A DNA stretch of 64,000 nucleotides from Kosmotogaceae bacterium UBA1373 (GTDB lineage Bacteria; Thermotogota; Thermotogae; Petrotogales; Kosmotogaceae). Below, piece after piece: positions 24,238 through 35,459 of the stretch; the first letter of the stretch is position 1; each line of letters opens with the position of its first letter. A program made the position numbers and the translations under genes. The notes under the pieces are model-generated. The model was not told the origin of the DNA. It made no database searches and saw only the letters and a program-made list of their open reading frames with translations. Location of the stretch: assembly GCA_002305955.1 (NCBI GenBank), contig DBRH01000012.1, positions 62,001-126,000 of the forward strand. The letters are read 5' to 3'.

Positions 24238-25720
24238 TGGATTCAACACCTCTTTTTCTTATCTTCATCTTGTATATTAACCCCAGTATCTGTAGAGCGA
24301 TAATGGGTGTCATTGCAACCATGGATATAAGACCGAAGGCATCCAGGAGAATGTTCGCTCCGTCAACGGCTCTGACGGCGCCTTGAGCAAAAGCGAGAAC
24401 AAACGTTCCTATCATCGGACCAGAAGCAACACCTCCCGCATCGAAAGCTATTCCGACGAAAAGCTTCGGAGAGAAAAATGAGAGGAATATGGAAATCACA
24501 TAGCCCGGAAGAAGAAAATGCCACAGCTGGATGCCTGGGACCACGATTCTCACCATGGAAAAGCCAACTGCCAGACTGACGCCCGCCGAAAGGGCGACAA
24601 GGACTATTCTTCTCTTCACGGCGCCGCTTGTAACATCCTCTATCTGATGAGTGAGGACGTAAACCGAAGGTTCTGCGAGGATTGTCACAAGGCCCAGGAT
24701 GAAGCCGACGATTACAACAAATGCCTTGTTGCCCGTCGATGCTATTCCGTATCCGATTTCTCTGCCAACATCCATGAACCCGGCATTGACCCCGACCAGG
24801 AAAATCACCATACCAAGAAAAGTGAAGAACAGTCCGAACGTTATCTGTCTCACCGATCTCCTGGATAACCTCAAGGAGGTCAGCTGAAGCAGCAAGAAAG
24901 TCAACAGTATGGGCAGCAACGAAAGCAGTACTTCTCTGGCAATACCGGGTACCGGCCCGAAGAAGTATCCCAGAATCGCAGTTGATTCTGATACGAGGTA
25001 ATCCGGGGCAGATTCCATGCTGGTATTGTTGGATACTATACCGATAAGCAGTACTGAGATGATCGTTCCGGCGGAGGCAACTCCCAGGAGTCCAAAGCTG
25101 TCGTTTTCAGACGATCTACTGTCTCTTTTGAGTATAGAAATACCTAATGCAAGCGTGAGAATGAAGGGTACGGTCATTGCCCCGGTAGTGGCTCCAGAAG
25201 CATCAAAGGAGATCGCCAGGAACTCTCCCGAAGAGAAGAGCGAAAGAACGAGTATTATTCCATAAAACACAGTCATCAGTTTTTGCAGAGCGACGTTATA
25301 GACGATTCTCACAAGTCCAAAAGCGAGAAAGACTGCAATACCAATTGATGCGGTGATCACGATGCTCCCGCTAGAAAGCAAGCCTGAAGACACTAGCTCG
25401 ACTTGAGAGGCATGAATGTGTAAGGCCGGTTCGGCAATCGATATGAAGAAGCCAAGTACAAACCCCAAAGCGGCTATAATCCATACCTTGTTTGTCTTGG
25501 CGATGAAATTACCCATGAAGTGCCCGATTGGGCTTATTCCTATGCTGACTCCGAAAAGAAATAAAGACATCCCGACAACGATCAAGAAAGAACCTATAAC
25601 AAATCTAATTATGAGCCACCAACTCAATGAGACGAACAGGAAGTTCAGTACCAGAACCAGTACTGCAATCGGGATAACGGAAAACAGAACTTCCTTAAGC
25701 TTCTCGGTGAGTAAACTCAA
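24215..25720 (-). CDS. DUF1538 integral membrane protein, partner of P-II-like protein
   Basis: This 501-residue membrane protein contains two repeats of the DUF1538 domain, each beginning with a phrase like SIGISPIGHFMGNFIAK (near residue 54) and VGVNAGFMDVGREIGYGIAS (near 293), followed by AEPALHIHASQVE and AEPSVYVLTHQIED. About ten to twelve helices alternate with these polar sites. It looks like a channel or transporter with internal symmetry; the substrate is not known. The TTG start follows an AGGAG site eight bases upstream. The partner tandem P-II gene overlaps its end, so the pump is probably gated by nucleotide-sensing P-II. Confidence 0.8.
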   Translation of the reverse strand: MSLLTEKLKEVLFSVIPIAVLVLVLNFLFVSLSWWLIIRFVIGSFLIVVGMSLFLFGVSIGISPIGHFMGNFIAKTNKVWIIAALGFVLGFFISIAEPALHIHASQVELVSSGLLSSGSIVITASIGIAVFLAFGLVRIVYNVALQKLMTVFYGIILVLSLFSSGEFLAISFDASGATTGAMTVPFILTLALGISILKRDSRSSENDSFGLLGVASAGTIISVLLIGIVSNNTSMESAPDYLVSESTAILGYFFGPVPGIAREVLLSLLPILLTFLLLQLTSLRLSRRSVRQITFGLFFTFLGMVIFLVGVNAGFMDVGREIGYGIASTGNKAFVVIVGFILGLVTILAEPSVYVLTHQIEDVTSGAVKRRIVLVALSAGVSLAVGFSMVRIVVPGIQLWHFLLPGYVISIFLSFFSPKLFVGIAFDAGGVASGPMIGTFVLAFAQGAVRAVDGANILLDAFGLISMVAMTPIIALQILGLIYKMKIRKRGVESSDDSRES

Positions 25721-25752
25721 AGTTAGTCTCCTAATTCTTCGAATACGGTACT

Positions 25753-25782
25753 ATTCTAATTGGGCGGACATTATCCTTCCAA
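25753..25782 (-). promoter_or_regulatory. Promoter for DUF1538-P-II operon
   Basis: On the reverse strand TTGGAA (25777-25782) and TAGAAT (25753-25758) are 18 bases apart, about 33 bases before the TTG start at 25720. Both boxes match the consensus in at least four of six positions. Confidence 0.5.
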
Positions 25783-26018
25783 AGACCCGTCCGGCTCTGA
25801 CGTGTTGTAGGTTTATTCGGGATTCCCGTCATTCGAAAACTAAAGGTTCTTTGTTGAAGTTGTTGGCTCAATTATACCTTTTCGATCCTTTTTTGTGGAC
25901 AGAAATTTCCGATTAACGCATGAAGAGAATTGGCACTTTGACTTAGCAAAAGAGCTGTCCTTGGAAGAGCCGTCCTTGGAAAGAACAGAAGAGTGGTTCT
26001 TCGAAACGTATAAGTTGG
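25783..26018. repeat. Repeat-rich non-coding gap, with 15-bp tandem repeat
   Basis: Between DUF1538 and groEL there is no gene. A tandem pair of 15 bases (25952-25966 and 25967-25981, GAGCtGTCCTTGGAA / GAGCcGTCCTTGGAA, one mismatch) is followed by imperfect inverted sequences. GCCGTCCTTGG at 25969-25979 is the exact reverse complement of 23513-23523. GGGATTCCCGTCATTCG near 25818 is a REP-like phrase. A stretch with the words GACCCGTCC resembles the other gaps in inverted form. Confidence 0.45.
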
Positions 26019-26046
26019 AAAAAAAGGGAGAGCAACGCCCTCCCTT
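26019..26046 (-). terminator. Terminator of the groESL operon
   Basis: On the reverse strand AAGGGAG (26046-26040) pairs with CTCCCTT (26030-26024), then a run of five T follows (26023-26019). It is about 30 bases after the groEL stop. Confidence 0.8.
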
Positions 26047-26075
26047 ATTTTATGAGTATCGCTTTTCTATTTCTA

Positions 26076-27981
<1,906 letters not shown>

Positions 27982-28009
27982 CTAAAAAGCCTCCTTCCAA
28001 TCTGTATAG

Positions 28010-28036
28010 TTAGCACTCGATATATGAGTTTGCTAA
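28010..28036 (-). promoter_or_regulatory. CIRCE element (HrcA operator) for groESL
   Basis: On the plus strand TTAGCACTC (28010-28018), nine spacer bases, then GTTTGCTAA (28028-28036). This matches TTAGCACTC-N9-GAGTGCTAA with two mismatches in the second arm. It lies between the groES promoter -10 and the ATG, so HrcA would block transcription when no heat stress is present. Confidence 0.88.
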
Positions 28037-28039
28037 TTA

Positions 28040-28068
28040 ATGATAAAACAACATCACGATTTATTCAA
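28040..28068 (-). promoter_or_regulatory. groESL promoter
   Basis: On the reverse strand TTGAAT (28063-28068) and TATCAT (28040-28045) are exactly 17 bases apart. The CIRCE element starts right after the -10, at the expected start site. Confidence 0.75.
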
Positions 28069-28162
28069 GCACCTTTTTTGTTAAATGATGTTGACCAGAG
28101 AAGATTATACATCTATAGAGACAATTATTCCAGCAAATCTCGTTATTTCTCGCTTTATAAAT

Positions 28163-28196
28163 AAAAAATGGCAGGAAATCTCTAGATCCTGCCATT
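28163..28196 (-). terminator. Terminator after pyk
   Basis: On the reverse strand AATGGCAGGA (28196-28187) pairs with TCCTGCCATT (28176-28167), followed by TTTTTT (28168-28163). This is a strong intrinsic terminator for the pfkA-pyk operon, just before groESL. Confidence 0.88.
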
Positions 28197-28209
28197 CAAA
28201 GATTTTCTC

Positions 28210-29628
28210 TCAAGTTTTTTCCAGTTTTAAGATGTTGGTGGATCTGCTGGTTCCAAAGGGAATACCGGCGGTGAGGATTATAGTATCGCCTTTCTTGACG
28301 AGCTTGAGCTTTTTTGCCAGTGGCCCGGCGACCTTTACTAGATCGTCTGTCGATTCTCCCAGGCCCATCAGCACCGGATGAGCTCCCCAGATCAAGCCCA
28401 GTCTGAAGTAAGTTTCTTCATTAGGTGTAATGGCAAGAATATGAGCCCTTGGCCTGAAACCAGATACGTTTCTCGCGGTATGGCCGGAGAAAGTTGAGCT
28501 GACAATAACTTTCACTTTCAGCGCTTCGCTTATGTCCCAGGCGGCCCTGCAGATAGCATCGGTGTGATCGTCGGTCAGGACTTTTTCGCGCGTCCACCAT
28601 AGTATGTCGGGATTCTGGTTAAGATATCTCTCCGTTGCCCTGGCGGTAAGATCCATAACCGCGACCGCTTCGAGCGGATGTTTCCCTATCGATGTCTCCC
28701 CCGAAAGCATTACAGCATCGCTTCCATCTACGATAGCGTTGGTTATGTCGGTCGTTTCGGCTCTGGTGGGCACGGGGTTCTCTATCATCGATTCGAGCAT
28801 CTGTGTTGCCGTGATCACCGGTATTCTGTTGTAATTTCCGAATTTTATTATCTTTTTCTGAGCGACCGGTACTTCTTCGACCGGTATTTCGACCCCGAGA
28901 TCGCCCCTGGCAACCATCAGGCCGTCGGAAACGGCGGCGATTTCTTCGATGCTCTTTAGTGCCTGCGCCGTTTCTATTTTCGAGATGATCGGTATGGAAC
29001 CATGGCTATCGGTCACGATTTCACGGGCCAGGATAACGTCCTCCGCCTTTCTTACGAAAGAGAGGGCGAAGTAATCGACTCCTTCTTCGATGCCCAGCTT
29101 TATGAACCTTCTGTCTTTATCTGTGACCGCAGGAATTCCGATGTCGATTCCCGGAAGGTTTATACCTCTTCTGTGAGTGACGATGCCTCCGTTGACGATC
29201 TTCGTTAGAATGTGGTTTTCGTCCGTAGAAAAGACCTTCAGCTTTATTTTGCCGTCGTCCATCAATATCATGTGTCCGGGTTTGACTTCACCTGGCAGAC
29301 GATCGTAGTTTATGCTCACCGCGTTTTCATCGCCCTCGATAGCCGAGGTTGTCAGGAGAAAGTCCCTACCGGAAAGGAGCTCGACTCTCTCTCTTTTGAA
29401 GGAACCGGTTCTTATCTTGGGTCCGGAAAGATCCAGAAGCAGCGACAGAGGGACTTTCAGAGAGTTGCGGACCTCCTTGATTCTACGAATCCGCTCTCTG
29501 TGTTCCTCCAGGTCTCCGTGTGTCGTGTTCAGTCTGGCAACGTTCATTCCCCTGAAAACGAGTTTTGTCAGCATCTCCGGGGATTCCGTTGCCGGACCGA
29601 TTGTACAGACTATCTTCGTTTTTCTCAT
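28210..29628 (-). CDS. pyk: Pyruvate kinase
   Basis: This 472-residue enzyme makes pyruvate and ATP from phosphoenolpyruvate. Signatures are MRKTKIVCTIGPATESPEML at the start, LLDLSGPKIRTGSF near 63, ISKIETAQALKSIEEI near 214 (catalytic Lys), MVARGDLGVEIP near 236 and VDGSDAVMLSGETSIGKHP near 285. A C-terminal domain follows but no extra PEP-utiliser domain. It lies ten bases after pfkA and is the second gene of the leftward glycolytic pair. The ATG follows a short AAGGTGCG site. Confidence 0.97.
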   Translation of the reverse strand: MRKTKIVCTIGPATESPEMLTKLVFRGMNVARLNTTHGDLEEHRERIRRIKEVRNSLKVPLSLLLDLSGPKIRTGSFKRERVELLSGRDFLLTTSAIEGDENAVSINYDRLPGEVKPGHMILMDDGKIKLKVFSTDENHILTKIVNGGIVTHRRGINLPGIDIGIPAVTDKDRRFIKLGIEEGVDYFALSFVRKAEDVILAREIVTDSHGSIPIISKIETAQALKSIEEIAAVSDGLMVARGDLGVEIPVEEVPVAQKKIIKFGNYNRIPVITATQMLESMIENPVPTRAETTDITNAIVDGSDAVMLSGETSIGKHPLEAVAVMDLTARATERYLNQNPDILWWTREKVLTDDHTDAICRAAWDISEALKVKVIVSSTFSGHTARNVSGFRPRAHILAITPNEETYFRLGLIWGAHPVLMGLGESTDDLVKVAGPLAKKLKLVKKGDTIILTAGIPFGTSRSTNILKLEKT

Positions 29629-29637
29629 TTCGCACCT

Positions 29638-30600
29638 TTAAGATAGAATTTTGGCCATCTCGACCAGTTCCATATCGATCGTTTTCTTTTGAGAAAGGAT
29701 CTTTTCAAGCGAAACTCTGACCATTCTTCCTCCCTGAAGAGCGATCATAGTGCCGGCCTCGCTCTCCTCCAGAGCCTTTATGGAGGCGTAACCCATTCTA
29801 GATGCTAGAACCCTGTCGAAGGCCGTTGGCGATCCCCCGCGCTGGATATGTCCCAGAATGGTAATTCTGGTTTCGTACCCTATCCTGTGTTCTACATGCC
29901 TGGCAACCGTGTAAGCGCTCGAGGCACCTTCGGCCACGACTATTATGCAGTTGATCTTTCCGCGCTTCCTCTCCCGCCAGATCTTGTCGGCGATCTCCTC
30001 GTAGTTCACCGGAATCTCCGGAATTATTATTGCCTCGGCGCCTACGGCCATTCCCGAGGCCAGGGCCACGTAACCCGAGCTCCTGCCCATAACCTCCACA
30101 ACGAAGGCGCGTTCATGCGAAGAGGCCGTATCTTTCAGTTTTTGAATGGTATCCACGCAGGTATTCAAGCATGTATCAACCCCTATACACATATCCGTCA
30201 GGGCTATGTCGTTGTCTATAGTGCCGGGAAGTCCGACCACGGGAATTCCCTGCTCTTCCATCAAAAGTTTGGCCCCACTGAGACTACCCTCTCCGCCGAT
30301 GACTACCAGTCCGCCTATCCCGTGTTTTTTCAGTATATCGGCCGCCTTTGCCCTGCCCTCTTCGAGTCTGAACTCCTCGCATCTAGAACTGCGCAGGATG
30401 GTTCCCCCTCTTTCCATTATCCCTCCGACAGAAGAGTAATCCATGTCCGTGAAGTCTTCGTCGAGAAGGCCGGAGTAGCCTCTATGAATTCCGACAACTT
30501 CCAGACCGTCCGTTACCGCAGTCCTGACCGCTGCCCTTATCGCCGCGTTCATCCCCGGAGCATCACCGCCGCTGGTCAGAACTCCGATTTTCTTCATCAT
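29638..30600 (-). CDS. pfkA: 6-phosphofructokinase
   Basis: This 320-residue enzyme phosphorylates fructose 6-phosphate. Visible motifs: [20 protein letters not shown] near residue 6, [12 protein letters not shown] near 103, [14 protein letters not shown] near 124 with the catalytic Asp pair, [16 protein letters not shown] near 161 and [14 protein letters not shown] near 243. The residue after GGE is Gly, as in ATP-dependent enzymes rather than PPi-dependent ones; the Asp of GGDGS is a Glu here. I start at the ATG at 30600, with AGGAGGG seven bases upstream; a TTG just before and ATG just after are alternatives. It leads the pfkA-pyk operon. Confidence 0.95.
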   Translation of the reverse strand: MMKKIGVLTSGGDAPGMNAAIRAAVRTAVTDGLEVVGIHRGYSGLLDEDFTDMDYSSVGGIMERGGTILRSSRCEEFRLEEGRAKAADILKKHGIGGLVVIGGEGSLSGAKLLMEEQGIPVVGLPGTIDNDIALTDMCIGVDTCLNTCVDTIQKLKDTASSHERAFVVEVMGRSSGYVALASGMAVGAEAIIIPEIPVNYEEIADKIWRERKRGKINCIIVVAEGASSAYTVARHVEHRIGYETRITILGHIQRGGSPTAFDRVLASRMGYASIKALEESEAGTMIALQGGRMVRVSLEKILSQKKTIDMELVEMAKILS

Positions 30601-30690
30601 CAATATCCCTCCTGAGTTTTCAATCTTGCTGTACGCCGTAATTTTAGCATATCAGCATATTAATTTCACGAGAGACGAAGCTTCACTAAG

Positions 30691-30719
30691 TTAACTAATA
30701 ACATGAGTTGGTGTATAAT
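30691..30719 (+). promoter_or_regulatory. Promoter of the glycine cleavage operon
   Basis: TTAACT (30691-30696) and a perfect TATAAT (30714-30719) are 17 bases apart, about 28 bases before the ATG at 30748. The leader is too short for a glycine riboswitch. Confidence 0.7.
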
Positions 30720-30747
30720 CTCAAGTGAAACAGGGGGAGTGGTTATA

Positions 30748-30978
30748 ATGAAGGTTCTTAAGTCGGGAGTTCCCGTGTACGAGGCAAAAATGTACCAGGA
30801 AATACTTCTCAAAGAAGGGATCTTCGCAGAGCTAGTCGATTCACATTTCGCGTACACCGACAGTATCTATTTTGGATCTGGCGGCATGGTGGACATAATT
30901 ATTCCAGACGATGACTACGAAACAGCTGTTAGTATATTTGAAGACTTAAAAGTCGAAGGGAGAGAGGATCCGGAATGA
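30748..30978 (+). CDS. DUF2007-type small protein
   Basis: This 76-residue protein (MKVLKSGVPVYEAKMYQEIL...) resembles DUF2007 putative signal-transducing proteins: a short ferredoxin-like start, EAKMYQEILLKEGIFAELVD, and IIIPDDDYETAVSIFEDL at the end. The family has no established role. It begins after GGGGGAGTGG and its stop overlaps the gcvT start as ATGA. Being the first gene of the glycine cleavage operon suggests a regulator or companion for that system. Confidence 0.65.
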   Translation: MKVLKSGVPVYEAKMYQEILLKEGIFAELVDSHFAYTDSIYFGSGGMVDIIIPDDDYETAVSIFEDLKVEGREDPE

Positions 30979-32081
30979 GTGATTTGAAAAGGACACCTTT
31001 GTACAAGGAGCATCTCAGGCTGAATGGTAAGATAGTTGACTTCGCAGGTTGGGAAATGCCTCTTCAATTCGATTCGATCATCGAAGAGCACAACCTTGTC
31101 AGGACTAAGGCGGGACTCTTCGATGTCTCTCATATGGGAGAGATAGAAATCGTAGGTTCCGAAGCAATTTCCTACTCCGATTACCTGGTCAGCAACTCCG
31201 TTGACACTATGAAGAATGGTGAGATAGTATATTCACCCATGTGCAACGAAAAGGGCGGAGTGGTAGACGATGTTCTGGTTTACAGAATAAGCAACAATAA
31301 AACTCTCTTTGTGGTGAACGCTTCCAACAAAGACAAAGACTACGACTGGATACACAAGAACTCCACAGGTTTCGACGTGCAGGTGAAGGATGTTTCGGAC
31401 AATTATGCCCAGATAGCCTTCCAGGGACCGCTAGCCGAGGAGATACTTTCCGAGATTTCCCAGGTAAGGCTCGACCAGATACCCTTCTACCATTTCGCCG
31501 AAGGGCGGGTCAACGGGATAAAGGCTCTGGTTTCTAGAACCGGTTACACCGGTGAAGACGGTTTCGAACTTTACACCGAACCGGATGCGGCCATACCCCT
31601 GTGGAGAAAGCTCCTCGAGATCGGTGGACCTAAAGGCGTAAAGCCAATCGGCCTCGCCGCCAGAGATACGCTCAGATTCGAAGCCTGTTACATGTTGTAC
31701 GGAAATGAATTGAACGATCATAACACGCCGCTGGAAGCGGGATTGAAATGGACTGTGAAACTCGACAAGAACTTCATAGGTAGAGATGTACTGGCCAGGC
31801 AGAGCGAAGAGGGAACCGAATACAGGTTGAAAGGCATCGAGATTGCCGGAAAGGCCATAGCGCGCCACGGTTACGAAATCGTCGACGGAGATAACGTGAT
31901 CGGCTGGGTTTCTAGCGGTCTCTTCTCGCCCACTCTGGGAAAATCTCTCGCGATGGCTTACCTGAAGAAAGATTACTGGAAGTTAGGCACCCAGGTTGGC
32001 GTTTCGGTGAGGGGAAAGGTAGTACCGGCAAACGTTGTGAAGACACCTTTCTATAGAGGTTCCGTGAAGTCAAAAGGATAA
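30975..32081 (+). CDS. gcvT: Glycine cleavage T protein (aminomethyltransferase)
   Basis: This 368-residue protein takes the aminomethyl group from the lipoyl H protein and passes the one-carbon unit to tetrahydrofolate, freeing ammonia. Motifs include VDFAGWEMPLQFDSI near residue 17, AGLFDVSHMGEIEI near 42, SRTGYTGEDGFELY near 188 and GLAARDTLRFEACYMLYG near 229. The C-terminal ends with the barrel domain (GWVSSGLFSPTLGKSLAMAY, about 316). It follows DUF2007 by a four-base overlap and lies 16 bases before gcvH. Full-length. Confidence 0.97.
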   Translation: MSDLKRTPLYKEHLRLNGKIVDFAGWEMPLQFDSIIEEHNLVRTKAGLFDVSHMGEIEIVGSEAISYSDYLVSNSVDTMKNGEIVYSPMCNEKGGVVDDVLVYRISNNKTLFVVNASNKDKDYDWIHKNSTGFDVQVKDVSDNYAQIAFQGPLAEEILSEISQVRLDQIPFYHFAEGRVNGIKALVSRTGYTGEDGFELYTEPDAAIPLWRKLLEIGGPKGVKPIGLAARDTLRFEACYMLYGNELNDHNTPLEAGLKWTVKLDKNFIGRDVLARQSEEGTEYRLKGIEIAGKAIARHGYEIVDGDNVIGWVSSGLFSPTLGKSLAMAYLKKDYWKLGTQVGVSVRGKVVPANVVKTPFYRGSVKSKG

Positions 32082-32097
32082 AAAGGAGGAGTAAAAA

Positions 32098-32469
32098 ATG
32101 AAGAAGTACACAAAGACACACGAGTGGGTATCTGTCGAAGGAGACATCGCGACGGTAGGTATTTCCGATCATGCCCAGGATCATCTCGGAGATGTGGTCT
32201 ATATAGACCTACCCGAAGCAGGCAAATCCCTGAAGAAGGGGGACGTTCTCTGCACGATCGAATCTGTTAAGGCTGCAAGCGACGTGTACGCACCCGTGAG
32301 CGGTAACATTGTGGAGGTTAACGCCGGACTCGATTCCTCTCCCGAGACGATAAACAGTGATGCCGAAGGCGCCGGCTGGATCGCAAAAATCAAACTGAGC
32401 AGTATTGCCGAGCTCGACAGCCTGATGGATCTGGAGGCTTACAAGAAGCATTGTGAAGAGGAGGGCTAA
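32098..32469 (+). CDS. gcvH: Glycine cleavage H protein
   Basis: This 123-residue lipoyl carrier moves the aminomethyl group between P, T and L proteins. The lipoylation site is [12 protein letters not shown] near residue 61 (Lys of SVKA), after [21 protein letters not shown] and before [16 protein letters not shown]. It follows AAAAGGAGGAG. It lies between gcvT and gcvPA in the usual order. No gene for the L protein (lipoamide dehydrogenase) is in the operon. Confidence 0.97.
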   Translation: MKKYTKTHEWVSVEGDIATVGISDHAQDHLGDVVYIDLPEAGKSLKKGDVLCTIESVKAASDVYAPVSGNIVEVNAGLDSSPETINSDAEGAGWIAKIKLSSIAELDSLMDLEAYKKHCEEEG

Positions 32470-32470
32470 T

Positions 32471-33817
32471 ATGCCTGAATTCCCGTATCTTCCTCAGACA
32501 GAGGTAGAAATAGAGGAGATGCTGCGGGCTATAGGTGTCAAAAGCATTGCCGAACTCTTCACGGACATTCCGGAAAAGTTCGATGTCGATCTTTCGATAC
32601 CGGCCAGCGCAGACGAATTCACTGTGCTCAGGGATCTCAAAGAACTGAGCCAGCGAAACTCGAATTTGAACGACCTTTCCGTATTCAGAGGCGGAGGTAT
32701 ATACAAGCACTTCATACCCAGCGCGGTGCAGAGAATAGCAGGACGCGGGGAGTTCCTCACCGCATATACTCCCTATCAGGCCGAGATCTCTCAGGGAACC
32801 CTGCAGATGCTCTTCGAATACCAGACAATGATCAGTGAACTCACCGGAATGGAGGTCTCCAACTCCTCGATGTACGACGGTGCCAGCGCCTGTGCAGAGG
32901 CAGCTTTGATGTCCGTTAGGATAAATGGCAAGACGAAAATCCTAATATCGCAGGCCGTTCATCCGGAATACATCGATACGGTGAAAACATATTGCTTCGG
33001 GGGAAACATACAGGTTGACGAGGTTAATTTCGATCGTAAATCCGGTCAGATAGACCTTTCAGATCTTAAGAGCAAACTTTCCGACGATGTATCGGCCGTA
33101 ATAGTCGGCTATCCGAATTTCTTCGGTGTCATCGAAGATCTGAGAGAAGTAAGAAAAGCGATTCCGGAAAACGTTATGATGATCGTAAGTGCCAATCCGA
33201 CAGCTCTTGCGATTCTCCGGGCGCCGGGAAAGCTCGGAGCCGATATAGTTGTTGGAGAAGGTCAGCCGCTGGGCAATCCGCCGTATCTTGGAGGACCGGG
33301 CTTCGGCTTTTTCGCTTCGAAAGAAGCTTATATACGAAAGATGCCTGGCAGAATAATCGGCGAAACGAAAGACGGCGAAGGAAGAACCGGTTATGTTATG
33401 GTTCTACAGACTCGCGAACAACACATAAGAAGAAATAAAGCCACATCTAATATCTGTTCTAACCAGGCTTTCAACGTGCTCCTTGCATCGATCTATATGA
33501 GTCTGGTCGGACCGAAAGGTTTGCAGGAAATTGCCCGCCGCTCTTACGACAAGGCCCACTATCTGGCCAAACGTATAGAGAAGATGGACAAGGTGAGACC
33601 GGTTTTCACCGGACCTTTCTTCAGCGAGTTCGTAGTCGAATTCAAGAAAGATCTTTCGAGTTTGAATTCGAAGCTTTTGAAAGACAAAATACTCGGCCCG
33701 CTCGATCTGGGAGAGTTCAGAGACGATATGAAGAACCACGGTTTGATATGCCTTACCGAGGCCAACAGAAATGAAGAGATCGAATTCTTCGCCGGGAGAC
33801 TGGAGGAGTTAGAATGA
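32471..33817 (+). CDS. gcvPA: Glycine dehydrogenase (decarboxylating) subunit 1
   Basis: This 448-residue protein is the N-terminal half of the split P protein, the PLP enzyme that decarboxylates glycine. Typical phrases are [20 protein letters not shown] near residue 96, [20 protein letters not shown] near 128, and [21 protein letters not shown] near 309 (read in parts). The PLP lysine is in the other subunit. The start at 32471 is preceded by GAGGAGGGC; a longer in-frame version would overlap gcvH. Its stop overlaps gcvPB. Confidence 0.96.
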   Translation: MPEFPYLPQTEVEIEEMLRAIGVKSIAELFTDIPEKFDVDLSIPASADEFTVLRDLKELSQRNSNLNDLSVFRGGGIYKHFIPSAVQRIAGRGEFLTAYTPYQAEISQGTLQMLFEYQTMISELTGMEVSNSSMYDGASACAEAALMSVRINGKTKILISQAVHPEYIDTVKTYCFGGNIQVDEVNFDRKSGQIDLSDLKSKLSDDVSAVIVGYPNFFGVIEDLREVRKAIPENVMMIVSANPTALAILRAPGKLGADIVVGEGQPLGNPPYLGGPGFGFFASKEAYIRKMPGRIIGETKDGEGRTGYVMVLQTREQHIRRNKATSNICSNQAFNVLLASIYMSLVGPKGLQEIARRSYDKAHYLAKRIEKMDKVRPVFTGPFFSEFVVEFKKDLSSLNSKLLKDKILGPLDLGEFRDDMKNHGLICLTEANRNEEIEFFAGRLEELE

Positions 33818-35262
33818 CGATTTTCGATGCGACTGTGGAAGGTAGAACTGGATTTCGCCTTCCCGAAGAAAAAAGTTACGGTTTTGAGCCGATCGACGTT
33901 CTGCCTGAACATCTCCTGAGAGACTCCAGGCCAGAACTGCCACAGGTGAGCGAACTTCAGGTGGTGCGCCACTTCACGGGTCTTTCCAGAAAGAATCATT
34001 CGGTAGATAGCGGCTTCTACCCGCTTGGATCGTGCACTATGAAGTACAACCCCAAGCTGAACGAAGAGGCGGCCTCTTTCGAAGGGTTCAGCCAGTTACA
34101 TCCCTATCAACCCGAAGAGACGATACAGGGAGCTCTGGAGTTGATGTACAATCTGCAGAATTCGCTGTGCGAGATCACTGGTATGGATGACTTCACTCTG
34201 CAGCCAGCTGCCGGTGCACACGGCGAACTGGTGGGAATGCTGCTGGTCAAGAAGTACTTCGAATTGAAGGGCGATACTTCCCGGAAGAAAGTCATAGTAC
34301 CGGATTCTGCACATGGAACCAACCCGGCTTCGGCGGCGATGGCCGGTTATGATATAGTCGAAGTCGCCTCCAACAAAGACGGTAGGGTTGATCTTGAAAG
34401 CCTGGACAGACTGCTAGATGAAAGTGTTGCGGCAATAATGCTCACCAATCCGAACACCGTCGGGCTCTTCGAGAAGGATATCTGTGAAATACAGAAGATG
34501 GCTCACGACAGGGGAGCTTTGCTTTACTACGATGGGGCGAACCTCAACGCGATAATGGGACATGCGAGGCCGGGCGACATGGGTTTCGATATCGTTCACC
34601 TCAATTTGCACAAAACCTTTTCCACGCCTCACGGAATGGGGGGGCCCGGAAGTGGCACGGTAGGAGTAAAGACCTTTTTGAAAGAGCTACTACCCGTTCC
34701 GGTGATAGATTTCGACGGTCAGAAATACAGGATAGTTTATGATCTGCCCGATTCGATAGGGAAGATCAGGAGTTTCTTCGGAAACTTCGGTGTCTTGGTA
34801 AGGGCTTATGCCTACATCAAAACCATGGGCAGCGACGGTTTGAAAAGAGCAAGCGAAATGGCCGTGCTGAACGCCAACTACCTGAGGAGCAAGCTGGTTG
34901 AACTTATACCAACCGCCTATTCGGGCATCTGCAAGCACGAGTTCGTTCTCAAGGGCACAAAGCTTATCTCCGAGTACGGTATCAGAACTCTCGATCTTGG
35001 CAAGAGACTTCTGGATTACGGTATTCATCCACCGACCGTCTATTTCCCGCTCATCGTCGATGAGGCCATTATGATAGAACCGACAGAGACCGAAACTAAG
35101 GAAACACTCGATCACTTCGCGGCCACGATAGCGACTATACTCGAGGAAGCGAAGGAAAACCCGGAACTGTTGAAATTGGCGCCTCACACTACACCAGTGG
35201 GGCGTCTTGATGAAGCAACGGCTTCGAGAAAGCCAAAGACAAGGTGGTCTAAGGGTTCTTGA
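33814..35262 (+). CDS. gcvPB: Glycine dehydrogenase (decarboxylating) subunit 2
   Basis: This 482-residue subunit holds the catalytic half of the P protein. The PLP-binding Lys is in [20 protein letters not shown] near residue 270. Other family phrases are [20 protein letters not shown] near 65, [19 protein letters not shown] near 127 and [14 protein letters not shown] near 168. It overlaps gcvPA by four bases. A tRNA-Thr gene with its own promoter begins 44 bases downstream; no terminator separates them except that of the tRNA itself. Confidence 0.97.
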   Translation: MTIFDATVEGRTGFRLPEEKSYGFEPIDVLPEHLLRDSRPELPQVSELQVVRHFTGLSRKNHSVDSGFYPLGSCTMKYNPKLNEEAASFEGFSQLHPYQPEETIQGALELMYNLQNSLCEITGMDDFTLQPAAGAHGELVGMLLVKKYFELKGDTSRKKVIVPDSAHGTNPASAAMAGYDIVEVASNKDGRVDLESLDRLLDESVAAIMLTNPNTVGLFEKDICEIQKMAHDRGALLYYDGANLNAIMGHARPGDMGFDIVHLNLHKTFSTPHGMGGPGSGTVGVKTFLKELLPVPVIDFDGQKYRIVYDLPDSIGKIRSFFGNFGVLVRAYAYIKTMGSDGLKRASEMAVLNANYLRSKLVELIPTAYSGICKHEFVLKGTKLISEYGIRTLDLGKRLLDYGIHPPTVYFPLIVDEAIMIEPTETETKETLDHFAATIATILEEAKENPELLKLAPHTTPVGRLDEATASRKPKTRWSKGS

Positions 35263-35265
35263 GGC

Positions 35266-35294
35266 TTGAAAGTTAGAAAATGCTATGATATCAT
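35266..35294 (+). promoter_or_regulatory. Promoter of tRNA-Thr
   Basis: TTGAAA (35266-35271), 17 bases, then TATCAT (35289-35294), with TGA right before the -10 as an extended element. Start would be near 35301, six bases before the tRNA. Confidence 0.75.
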
Positions 35295-35306
35295 AGTTTC
35301 AGCAGA

Positions 35307-35383
35307 GCAGGCGTAGCTTCAATCGGTGGAGCGCCGCCTTGGTAAGGCGGAGGTTATGAGTTCAAGTCTCATCGCCTGCTCCA
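35307..35383 (+). tRNA. tRNA-Thr (anticodon GGT)
   Basis: A full cloverleaf: acceptor GCAGGCG pairs with CGCCTGC (35373-35379), D stem GCTT/GAGC, anticodon stem CCGCC/GGCGG around TTGGTAA with anticodon GGT at 35341-35343, T stem ATGAG/CTCAT with TTCAAGT loop. Discriminator base U and an encoded CCA end the gene. It reads the ACC/ACT threonine codons. Confidence 0.96.
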
Positions 35384-35392
35384 CGTTGTAAG

Positions 35393-35422
35393 CTGGACCT
35401 TTCGAAGGTCCAGTTTTTTTTT
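35393..35422 (+). terminator. Terminator after tRNA-Thr
   Basis: CTGGACCTT (35393-35401) pairs with AAGGTCCAG (35405-35413), then nine T. A strong intrinsic terminator that ends both the tRNA and any gcv read-through. Confidence 0.92.
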
Positions 35423-35459
35423 CAACAATTATAATGAACGTATGTTCAAAACCTCCCGC

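Noticed and set aside
30720..30747. Glycine riboswitch before the gcv operon
   Set aside because: Only about 20 bases separate the likely start site from the first ATG.
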